Part shown: piece after piece, positions 1 to 5,328 of the stretch | Layout: the number at the start of each line of letters is the position of its first letter | Numbering within the stretch: position 1 is the first letter of the stretch | NCBI GenBank assembly: GCA_025965635.1 | Contig: JAOPWO010000421.1 | Coordinates: 1 to 5,634 of the forward strand | Reading direction: 5' to 3' | DNA from: Modestobacter sp. | GTDB taxonomy: Bacteria; Actinomycetota; Actinomycetes; Mycobacteriales; Geodermatophilaceae | Length of the DNA: 5,634 nt | Notes under the pieces: model-generated | What the model was told of the DNA's origin: nothing | What the model saw: the letters and a program-made list of their open reading frames with translations, nothing else | Database searches by the model: none | Position numbers and translations under genes: made by a program

Positions 1-656
1 TGGTCGCCGTACGTCGGGGTGCCCGGCACGTGGCCACCAACGCCGACGCCACCATCCCCTCACCGCGCGGCGTCCTGCCGGGCAACGGAGCCCTCGTGGG
101 GGTGGTCAGCACGGTGACCGGCCAGCGGCCGCTCATCACCGGCAAGCCCGATCCGGCGATGCACGCGGAGTGCGTCCGGCGCACCGGCGCACAGCACCCG
201 ATCGTGGTCGGCGACCGGCTCGACACCGACATCGAGGGTGCCCGCCGCGCGGGCGCGGCCAGCCTGCTCGTGCTGTCGGGGGTCACCGGCCCTGCGGAGC
301 TGCTCGCCGCCGGCCCGGACCACCGCCCCGACCTGCTGTCCCCGGACGCCGCCGGACTGCTCACCCCGCACCCGCCGGTCGTCGCAGCCGACGGAGCATG
401 GCGCTGCGGGCACTGGTCGGCGCGCACCGATCCCGACGGGCAGCTCACCCTCACCGCCGTGACCGCCCCCTCGCCGGCCATGGCGGACGCGGGAACCGAC
501 CCGCAGGTCAGCCCGGACGACGGTCTGGACGGGCTGCGGGCGCTCGCCGTCGCGCACTGGGCGCAGGCCGGCGGGCAGGCCCGGCCGGCGGTCGTGCGCG
601 CCGGCGACGACGCCGCGGCGGGTGCCCTGGCCGAGTGGGGTCTGGGCCCGGCATGA
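1..656 (+). CDS. HAD-IIA family phosphatase (Rv1692-like), 5'-truncated
   Basis: This is the C-terminal ~217 codons of a HAD-superfamily hydrolase, read in the frame of codon 3-5; the true start and HAD motif I (the DxD nucleophile) lie before the window. Visible are the late cap-domain stretch VATNADATIPSPRG (about 30-74), the motif III lysine in GKP (141-149) and motif IV GDRLDTD (210-230), whose aspartates bind Mg2+. This ATN...GKP...GDRLDTDI order is typical of subfamily IIA (NagD/AraL type). About 100 residues follow the HAD core, including a GAWRCGHWSARTD stretch and an LDGLRALAVAHW helix; actinobacterial members carry a GNAT-like C-terminal domain here. The M. tuberculosis counterpart by gene order, Rv1692, is reported as a glycerol-3-phosphate phosphatase of phospholipid turnover, so a cytosolic phosphatase with a similar small substrate is likely, though the substrate is not proven. 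GTG at 30 falls inside the conserved domain and is not the real start. The gene ends at TGA 654-656, facing the SCP2 gene. Confidence 0.88.
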   Translation, partial: VAVRRGARHVATNADATIPSPRGVLPGNGALVGVVSTVTGQRPLITGKPDPAMHAECVRRTGAQHPIVVGDRLDTDIEGARRAGAASLLVLSGVTGPAELLAAGPDHRPDLLSPDAAGLLTPHPPVVAADGAWRCGHWSARTDPDGQLTLTAVTAPSPAMADAGTDPQVSPDDGLDGLRALAVAHWAQAGGQARPAVVRAGDDAAAGALAEWGLGPA

Positions 657-673
657 ACGGTGCGGCGGTGCGG

Positions 674-700
674 CGGCAGACGTCCCGGGTCGGTCTGCCG
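674..700. terminator. Hairpin between convergent genes, probable bidirectional terminator
   Basis: CGGCAGAC (674-681) and GTCTGCCG (693-700) form a perfect 8-bp stem with an 11-nt loop. The stem lies in the 53-nt gap between the stop codons of the HAD gene (656) and the SCP2 gene (710), where transcripts from both strands converge. There is no U tract on either side, which is common for actinobacterial terminators. Function is inferred from position and structure only. Confidence 0.5.
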
Positions 701-709
701 ACGCCAGGG

Positions 710-1048
710 TCAGAGCAGCGAGCGCAACCGCAGCATGTCGCGGAGACCGGCCTCCAGCTTGACCCGGCCACTGGCCCACGCCGGCGTGAACGACAGCTCG
801 CCGGAGGTCAGGGCCAGCAGGTCATCGCTGGCCATCGTGAGCCGGATGTCCGCCTTGGGTGCGGCGGGCACGTCGGCGACGGCGGTCATGCCGTGCACCG
901 ACCCGTTGGCGAGCCGACCGTGCACGAGCTGCCCCAGGTCGGTGATCCGGCAGGACACCGTGCGGTCCAGGCCCCGGGCGCCCTCCGCCGCGGCCAGCCG
1001 GCCGACGAAGCCCTCCAAGGCGGTCATGCACTGCTCGAGCGTCGCCAC
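710..1048 (-). CDS. SCP2 sterol-binding domain protein
   Basis: A 112-residue single-domain protein of the SCP2 sterol-carrier family, small cytosolic proteins with a hydrophobic pocket for lipids, sterols or acyl chains. The C-terminal half shows the family pattern: ADIRLTMASDDLLALTSGEL (about 66-85), then the SGRVKLEA segment (about 93-100) and a leucine-rich final helix. The first half is an amphipathic helix followed by beta strands. The GTG start at 1048 is chosen because GGAGGAGG sits 9 nt upstream (1058-1065, minus strand) and the product then begins right at the domain; the reading frame stays open further upstream to 1279 but that part is arginine-rich and unlike a protein. The ligand cannot be told from sequence. 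In M. tuberculosis the flanking genes are adjacent and collinear, so this opposite-strand gene is an insertion relative to that order. It probably has its own promoter in the divergent region and ends at the hairpin shared with the HAD gene. Confidence 0.85.
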   Translation of the reverse strand: MATLEQCMTALEGFVGRLAAAEGARGLDRTVSCRITDLGQLVHGRLANGSVHGMTAVADVPAAPKADIRLTMASDDLLALTSGELSFTPAWASGRVKLEAGLRDMLRLRSLL

Positions 1049-1109
1049 GTGCGGGTGCCTCCTCCGGCGGACCTGGTCGCGGACGCTGCGTCCACGGGGT
1101 CGGACGGGG

Positions 1110-1115
1110 ACGCTA
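1110..1115 (-). promoter_or_regulatory. Candidate -10 element for SCP2 gene
   Basis: Read on the minus strand this is TAGCGT in the context GGTAGCGT, fitting the actinobacterial TANNNT -10 pattern. It would place the transcript start around 1100-1105, giving a 5' leader of roughly 55 nt. No good -35 hexamer lies 16-19 nt upstream. Such hexamers occur by chance, so this is tentative. Confidence 0.3.
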
Positions 1116-1202
1116 CCTCCCGGCTTGCGGCGGCGGGCACCGGCCGCTGGGAGTCCCTGGGGCGTCCGGCCGTCGCGCCCGCGCACCGTCGGTCTCGGCC
1201 GG

Positions 1203-1208
1203 TAGCCT
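1203..1208 (+). promoter_or_regulatory. Candidate -10 element for tlyA-nadK-recN operon
   Basis: TAGCCT in the context GGTAGCCTCGG fits the TANNNT -10 pattern common in actinobacterial housekeeping promoters. The transcript would start near 1213-1216, about 45 nt before the first start codon. No TTGAC-like -35 box is visible at the expected distance. Position is good, sequence support is weak. Confidence 0.3.
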
Positions 1209-1260
1209 CGGAACCGCCCGCCCCTGGCGTTGCCCACCCGACGGAACCGGAGGAGGACCT

Positions 1261-1455
1261 GTGACCCAGCCCCACCCACCGCGTCCGCTGCCCGGTCCGC
1301 CGCGCAGCGCCGCTCCGTCCCCCGAGGCCCCGGCCGTTCCGGCGGCCGACGTGTTCGCCGGCCTCACGGACCGGCCGGTGGCCGAGCACGTCGCGGTCTT
1401 CGAGGCCGAGCACGACCGGCTGCGCCGCGAGCTGTCGACCATCGACCAGCTCTGA
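1261..1455 (+). CDS. Small conserved protein upstream of tlyA (Rv1693-like)
   Basis: A 64-residue protein of unknown function that opens the operon. Residues 1-28 are rich in proline and alanine and probably disordered; residues 39-64 (PVAEHVAVFEAEHDRLRREL and on) form a likely charged amphipathic helix, the part that looks constrained. The GTG start has GGAGGAGG at 1249-1256, with the GGAGG core 7 nt before the start. Its stop overlaps the tlyA ATG in the arrangement TGATG (1453-1457), so the two are probably translationally coupled; no separate strong ribosome site precedes tlyA. A small protein of similar size, Rv1693, lies in the same place before tlyA in M. tuberculosis, and equating them rests on position, size and the PVAEHVAV-type helix as I recall it. 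No signal peptide, metal site or membrane segment is visible. A role in coupling or in assisting TlyA is possible but unsupported. Confidence 0.75.
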   Translation: MTQPHPPRPLPGPPRSAAPSPEAPAVPAADVFAGLTDRPVAEHVAVFEAEHDRLRRELSTIDQL

Positions 1456-2252
1456 TGGTGCGTCGCAGCCGGCTCGACGCCGAGCTCGTGCGCCGCGGCC
1501 TGGCCCGGTCGCGGGAGGACGCGGTCAGCCTCATCGCCGAGGGACGGGTGCTGGTCTCCGGGCAGGCGGCCACCAAGCCCGCGACGGGGGTGGAGGCCGG
1601 CACGCCGGTGCTCGTCCGCACCGATCCCGACGAGCCGCGCTGGGTCAGCCGGGGGGCGCACAAGCTGCTCGGCGCGCTCGGTGCCTTCCCCGTGCAGGTC
1701 TCCGGCCGCCGGGCCCTCGACGCCGGCGCGTCCACCGGTGGCTTCACCGAGGTGCTGCTGAGCCGCGGCGCCCGGGAGGTGGTCGCGGTCGACGTCGGGT
1801 ACGGCGAACTCGCCTGGTCGCTGCGCACCGACGACCGGGTGGTCGTCCACGAGCGCACCAACGTCCGCGACCTGCAGGCCGCGGCGATCGACGGTCCGGT
1901 CGACCTGGTCGTCGCCGACCTGTCGTTCATCTCGCTGCGCCTGGTGCTCCCCGCGCTCGCCGGCTGCGCCACACCGGACGCCGACCTGGTCCCGATGGTG
2001 AAGCCCCAGTTCGAGGTGGGGCGTGACCGGCTGGGTGCCGGGGGAGTGGTCCGGGACCCGGCGTTGCGGGCCGATGCCGTGCTCACCGTGGCGCGAGCCG
2101 CGGCCGAGCTCGGCTGGGGCACCGCCGGGGTGGTGGCCAGCCCGCTGCCCGGTCCGGCGGGCAATGTGGAGTTCTTCCTCTGGCTCCGCCGGGACGCACC
2201 GCCGCCGGAGCCCGCCGACGTCGAACGAGCAGTCCAGGAGGGACCACAGTGA
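1455..2252 (+). CDS. tlyA: 16S/23S rRNA (cytidine-2'-O)-methyltransferase TlyA
   Basis: TlyA transfers methyl from S-adenosylmethionine to the 2'-OH of C1409 in 16S and C1920 in 23S rRNA (E. coli numbering); in mycobacteria its loss gives resistance to capreomycin and viomycin. The product is 265 residues, against 268 in M. tuberculosis. Residues 3-55 form the S4 RNA-binding domain (RSRLDAELVRRGLARSREDA, then an IAEGRVLVSGQ loop). A short linker, PRWV (61-64), leads into the FtsJ/RrmJ-like Rossmann domain with the SAM loop DAGASTGGF (89-97). The likely catalytic K-D-K-E tetrad is K70 (GAHKL), D155 (ADLSF), K183 (MVKPQFEVG) and E239 (GNVEFFLWL), each one position off the numbering I recall for the M. 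tuberculosis enzyme. The ATG at 1455 overlaps the preceding stop, and no strong Shine-Dalgarno is visible, so translation probably depends on the upstream small gene. Older annotations as hemolysin reflect the S4/FtsJ family name and should not be taken literally. Confidence 0.96.
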   Translation: MVRRSRLDAELVRRGLARSREDAVSLIAEGRVLVSGQAATKPATGVEAGTPVLVRTDPDEPRWVSRGAHKLLGALGAFPVQVSGRRALDAGASTGGFTEVLLSRGAREVVAVDVGYGELAWSLRTDDRVVVHERTNVRDLQAAAIDGPVDLVVADLSFISLRLVLPALAGCATPDADLVPMVKPQFEVGRDRLGAGGVVRDPALRADAVLTVARAAAELGWGTAGVVASPLPGPAGNVEFFLWLRRDAPPPEPADVERAVQEGPQ

Positions 2253-2329
2253 CCGAGCAGGCGAGGTCGCCCCGGATCGGGGCAGGAACGGGAACGGGTC
2301 CGACGGTCGCCGGCGGGGAGACCTCATGA
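2249..2329 (+). CDS. Possible 26-codon ORF linking tlyA and nadK
   Basis: A GTG-started ORF of 26 codons whose product begins MTEQARSPRIG and is rich in Gly and Thr. Its start overlaps the tlyA stop as GTGA (2249-2252) and its own stop overlaps the nadK start as ATGA (2326-2329). A strong Shine-Dalgarno, AGGAGGG at 2236-2242, lies 6 nt before the GTG, better than the GGGGAG before nadK. Both features fit a translated coupling peptide that carries ribosomes from tlyA to nadK. It could instead be a remnant of a longer NAD kinase N-terminus cut off by a one-base frame change, or chance. No domain is recognised. Confidence 0.42.
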   Translation: MTEQARSPRIGAGTGTGPTVAGGETS

Positions 2330-3417
2330 GCCAGTGCGGAGCGGCGCAGTCCGAGCAGACCACCCGGCGGGTGCTGCTCGCCGTGCACACCGGCCGCGCC
2401 GACATCATCGACCTCGCCCGGTCGGCCGCCGCCCGGCTGACGGAGGCCGGGATCGTCGTCCGGGTGCTGGACGACGAGTCCGACGACCTGGCGATCCCCG
2501 GCGCCGAGGTCTGTGCGTTCGGTCCGGAGGCAGCGCGCGACGCCGAGATCGTGCTCGTCCTCGGCGGCGACGGGACCTTCCTGCGGGCCGCCGAGCTGAC
2601 CCGGGCGACCGACGCCGCGCTGGTCGGGGTCAACCTCGGCCGGGTGGGGTTCCTCGCCGAGACCGAGCCCGAGACGGTCGAGGACATGCTGCACGCCGTC
2701 GAGCACTGCCGGTACGAGGTCGAGGAACGACTGACCATCGAGGCCGCCGTGCTCGATGCGGACGGCCGGCGGGTCAGCGGGACCTGGGCGCTCAACGAGG
2801 TGTCGATCGAGAAGGCCGAGCGCTCCCGCGTGCTCGACGTGGTGCTGGCCATCGACGGTCGCCCACTGACCAGCTTCGGCTGCGACGGCGTGCTGTGCGC
2901 AACGCCCACCGGGTCGACTGCCTATGCGTTCTCCGCCGGCGGCCCGGTCATCTGGCCCGACGTGGAGGCGCTGCTCGTCGTGCCCACCAACGCGCACGCC
3001 CTCTTCTCGCGGCCGCTGGTGACCTCCCCCACCTCGGTGCTCACCGTCGCCGTGCCCGCCGACGGCAACCGGGCCCGGGTCTCCGCCGACGGCCGGCGCA
3101 TCCTGGAGGTCCCCGACGGCGGCCGGGTCGAGGTGCGCCGCTCCGACCGGCCGGTGCGGATCGCCCGGGTCCACCCGACGTCCTTCGGTGACCGGCTGGT
3201 GGCCAAGTTCGGGCTGCCGGTCCGCGGCTTCCGCGACGCCCGGTCGCACGGCCCCGGTCACGAGGCCCCCGGGTGGCGCAACGTCCTGGACCGGCAGATC
3301 ACCGCGGCCGACGGCTCCAGCTCGTCGTGGGTCGTGCCTGCCGACCTGGCGGGGTCTCCGCGGGACCAGCAACGCGGGGGGGAGGTGACCGGTGGCGACG
3401 AGGACGGCGGGTCGTGA
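2326..3417 (+). CDS. nadK: NAD kinase
   Basis: ATP- or polyphosphate-dependent NAD kinase (ppnK) phosphorylates the adenosine 2'-OH of NAD to make NADP, the only route to NADP. The signature motifs are all present: GGDGTF (80-85, with D82 the expected catalytic residue), NLGRVGFLAE just after it, ALNEVSIEK (155-163) for nicotinamide-ribose contacts, and the glycine-rich CDGVLCATPTGSTAYAFSAG (186-205). The core starts at RVLLAVHTG (about 15-23) and ends near FGLPVRGFRD (295-304). The product is 363 residues, against 307 in M. tuberculosis; the surplus is a 59-residue C-terminal tail (305-363), polar and without a recognised domain. The ATG at 2326 has GGGGAG 5 nt upstream and overlaps the stop of a 26-codon ORF. 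The frame is open upstream into tlyA but that part is a shadow. The 3' end overlaps recN by 26 nt. Identity is secure; the tail's role is unknown. Confidence 0.95.
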   Translation: MSQCGAAQSEQTTRRVLLAVHTGRADIIDLARSAAARLTEAGIVVRVLDDESDDLAIPGAEVCAFGPEAARDAEIVLVLGGDGTFLRAAELTRATDAALVGVNLGRVGFLAETEPETVEDMLHAVEHCRYEVEERLTIEAAVLDADGRRVSGTWALNEVSIEKAERSRVLDVVLAIDGRPLTSFGCDGVLCATPTGSTAYAFSAGGPVIWPDVEALLVVPTNAHALFSRPLVTSPTSVLTVAVPADGNRARVSADGRRILEVPDGGRVEVRRSDRPVRIARVHPTSFGDRLVAKFGLPVRGFRDARSHGPGHEAPGWRNVLDRQITAADGSSSSWVVPADLAGSPRDQQRGGEVTGGDEDGGS

Positions 3418-5254
3418 GTCGGCCGCCAAGCGGACCGGCAGGCCCGACGGCGGCGCCACGAGGGCGCCGGCCGGCGGAGCGGAGGAGGCGGCTCCGGTCG
3501 TCGTCGGCACCCCGGAGGCGGCACGCAACGGTGCCCTGACCGAGCTGCGCATCCGCGGGCTCGGTGCCATCGACGACGTCACCCTCGAGCTCGGCCGCGG
3601 CCTGACCGTGGTGACCGGCGAGACCGGCGCCGGCAAGACCATGGTGGTCACCGGGCTGACCCTGCTGTTCGGTGGCCGCGCCGACCCCGGTCGCGTCCGC
3701 GCCGGTGGCCGGGCGGGTGTCGAGGGTCGGCTGCTGCTGCCGCCCGGGTCGCCGGTGTGGGCCCGGGCAGCCGACGCGGGCGGTGAACCGGATGAGGACG
3801 GCACGCTGATCCTCGCCCGCACCGTGAGCGCCGAGGGTCGTTCCCGGGCCTATCTCGGTGGTCGGAGCGTCCCGGTCGGCGTGGTCGCCGAGCTCGCCGA
3901 GGACCTGCTGGCGGTGCACGGGCAGACCGACCAGCTCCGGCTCACCCGCCCGACCGAGCAGCGCCGCGCGCTGGACCGGTACGCCGGCCTGGAGCACCTG
4001 GCCCTGCTCGACGACCACCGGACCGCCCACGCGCGGTGGCGGCAACTGGCCGACGACCTTGACCGCCGCCGCACCCAGGCCCGGGAGCTCGCGCAGACCG
4101 CCGACGTGCTGCGGCACGGGCTGGAGGAGATCTCCGCCCTCGCGCCGGAACCGGGGGAGGACGAGGCGCTGGACGCGCTGGCCGCCCGGCTCGGCGACGC
4201 CGACGCACTGCGCGCCGCGGCCGACGTGGCCCGGCTGGCGCTCGTCGGGGACGTCACCGGAGACCTCGGCGGAGCAGAGGCGCCGCAGGACGCCACCATG
4301 TCCCTCGCCGTCGCCGAGCGGGCGCTGGCCGGCTCCAACGACCCGGCCCTCGTCCTGTTGGCGCGTGATCTCGCTGACGCCGTCGCCGTCGTGTCCGACG
4401 TCGCGGTGCAGCTGGCCGGGTACGTCGCCGACCTGGATGCCGACCCGGCCCGGCTGGCCGAGGTCCTCGACCGGCGCGCCGCCCTCACCGCACTCGTCCG
4501 CAAGTACGCCGACGCCGGCGAGGGCCTGGCCGGCGTGCTGTCCTGGGCCGCCGACGCGGCCGACCGGTTGTCCCAGCTCGACGTGTCCGACGAGGCGCTG
4601 GAGGCGCTGACGACCGCCCGCGATGCGGCCCGCGCGGAGCTCGCCGAGCTGTCCACCCGGGTCACTGCCGGGCGGACGGCCGCCGCGGCGGGGTTCGCCG
4701 CAGACGTCGGTGCCGAGCTCGCCGGGCTGGCGATGAAGAACGCCCAGGTGTCCTTCCGGATCGACAGCGATCCCGGGTCGCCGGGTCCCGAGGGCGTCGA
4801 CGAGGTCGCGCTGCTGCTGTCGCCGCACCCGGGTGCGCCTGCCCGGCCGGTGCACAAGGGCGCCTCCGGCGGCGAGCTGTCCCGGGTGATGCTGGCCATC
4901 GAGGTCGTCTTCGCCGGGGCCGACCCGGTGCCGGTGATGGTCTTCGACGAGGTCGACGCCGGCGTCGGCGGTCAGGCGGCCGGTGAGATCGGCCGGCGAC
5001 TGGCCCGACTGGCCGGCGAGCACCAGGTCGTCGTGGTCACGCATCTGGCCCAGGTCGCCGCGTACGCCGACAACCACCTCGTGGTCGACAAGGCGCCCGA
5101 CACCGCGCAGGGGGTCACCGCCACCGACATCCGCGCGGTCGACGGCGAGGACCGGGTGCGAGAACTCGCCCGGATGCTGTCCGGCCTGGCCGACAGCGAC
5201 ACCGGCCAGGCCCACGCCCGGGAACTCCTCGCCGTGGCGGCCGAACGGGGCTAG
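3392..5254 (+). CDS. recN: DNA repair protein RecN
   Basis: RecN is an SMC-like ATPase that gathers at DNA double-strand breaks and tethers ends for recombination. The 620-residue product has the family layout: an N-terminal ATPase half starting at LTELRIRGLGAIDD (49-62) with Walker A GETGAGKT (76-83), an HGQTDQLRL stretch (about 175-183), an alanine- and leucine-rich coiled-coil region spanning roughly 200-450 with a central break, and a C-terminal ATPase half with the ABC signature SGGELSR (492-498), Walker B VMVFDEVDAGVGG (515-527) and the H-loop histidine H551 in VVVVTHLAQVA. The GTG at 3392 has a near-perfect Shine-Dalgarno, GGAGGTGA (3381-3388), inside the end of nadK, which decides the start. 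This start adds about 48 residues, rich in Ala, Gly, Arg and Pro, before the usual RecN N-terminus. No LexA box is seen immediately upstream; expression presumably follows the operon promoter. It is the last gene, ending at TAG 5252-5254. Confidence 0.96.
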   Translation: MATRTAGRESAAKRTGRPDGGATRAPAGGAEEAAPVVVGTPEAARNGALTELRIRGLGAIDDVTLELGRGLTVVTGETGAGKTMVVTGLTLLFGGRADPGRVRAGGRAGVEGRLLLPPGSPVWARAADAGGEPDEDGTLILARTVSAEGRSRAYLGGRSVPVGVVAELAEDLLAVHGQTDQLRLTRPTEQRRALDRYAGLEHLALLDDHRTAHARWRQLADDLDRRRTQARELAQTADVLRHGLEEISALAPEPGEDEALDALAARLGDADALRAAADVARLALVGDVTGDLGGAEAPQDATMSLAVAERALAGSNDPALVLLARDLADAVAVVSDVAVQLAGYVADLDADPARLAEVLDRRAALTALVRKYADAGEGLAGVLSWAADAADRLSQLDVSDEALEALTTARDAARAELAELSTRVTAGRTAAAAGFAADVGAELAGLAMKNAQVSFRIDSDPGSPGPEGVDEVALLLSPHPGAPARPVHKGASGGELSRVMLAIEVVFAGADPVPVMVFDEVDAGVGGQAAGEIGRRLARLAGEHQVVVVTHLAQVAAYADNHLVVDKAPDTAQGVTATDIRAVDGEDRVRELARMLSGLADSDTGQAHARELLAVAAERG

Positions 5255-5261
5255 GAGGTCG

Positions 5262-5324
5262 GGCCCCCGGATCCCGCCGCGGGTGGACGGTCCCGATCCC
5301 CCGGAGCGGGCCGGGGCGGGGGCC
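5262..5324. terminator. Inverted repeats between recN and the TetR-type gene, possible bidirectional terminator
   Basis: GGCCCCCG (5262-5269) pairs perfectly with CGGGGGCC (5317-5324), which is followed by TTCCTC. The 47-nt interior holds smaller GC stems such as CCCG-CCG-CGGG (5273-5283) and CCCG (5292-5295) with CGGG (5307-5310). The element fills most of the 74-nt gap between two convergent genes, where a terminator for both is expected. The long loop and absence of a U tract make the exact fold uncertain, and GC-rich sequence forms such stems easily by chance. Confidence 0.38.
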
Positions 5325-5328
5325 TTCC

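Larger units (their letters stand above)
1049..1260. promoter_or_regulatory. Divergent intergenic region between SCP2 gene and tlyA operon
   Basis: These 212 nt separate two divergently read start codons, so both the SCP2 gene and the five-ORF operon should be transcribed from here. Each start has a strong Shine-Dalgarno sequence: GGAGGAGG at 1058-1065 (minus) and GGAGGAGG at 1249-1256 (plus). Two candidate -10 elements are listed separately. No convincing -35 hexamer, operator palindrome, riboswitch or small ORF was seen. Confidence 0.6.

Noticed and set aside
170..1264. A plus-strand frame of 364 codons running through the HAD gene, SCP2 gene and intergenic region
   Set aside because: The product is an arginine/alanine/proline-rich shadow that ignores the boundaries of two recognised genes and has no domain.
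1049..1279. Upstream extension of the SCP2 frame to 1279
   Set aside because: It would add 77 arginine-rich residues unlike the family and overlap the start of the divergent operon, while the GTG at 1048 has a strong, well-spaced ribosome site.
2221..2236. Possible LexA (SOS) box upstream of nadK-recN
   Set aside because: TCGAAC at 2221-2226 matches one half of the mycobacterial-type box, but the second half matches only 3 of 6 positions and the site is inside the tlyA coding sequence far from recN.
1455..2252. Reading TlyA as a hemolysin or pore-forming toxin
   Set aside because: The S4 domain, SAM loop and K-D-K-E tetrad are those of an rRNA 2'-O-methyltransferase; there is no signal peptide or membrane segment.
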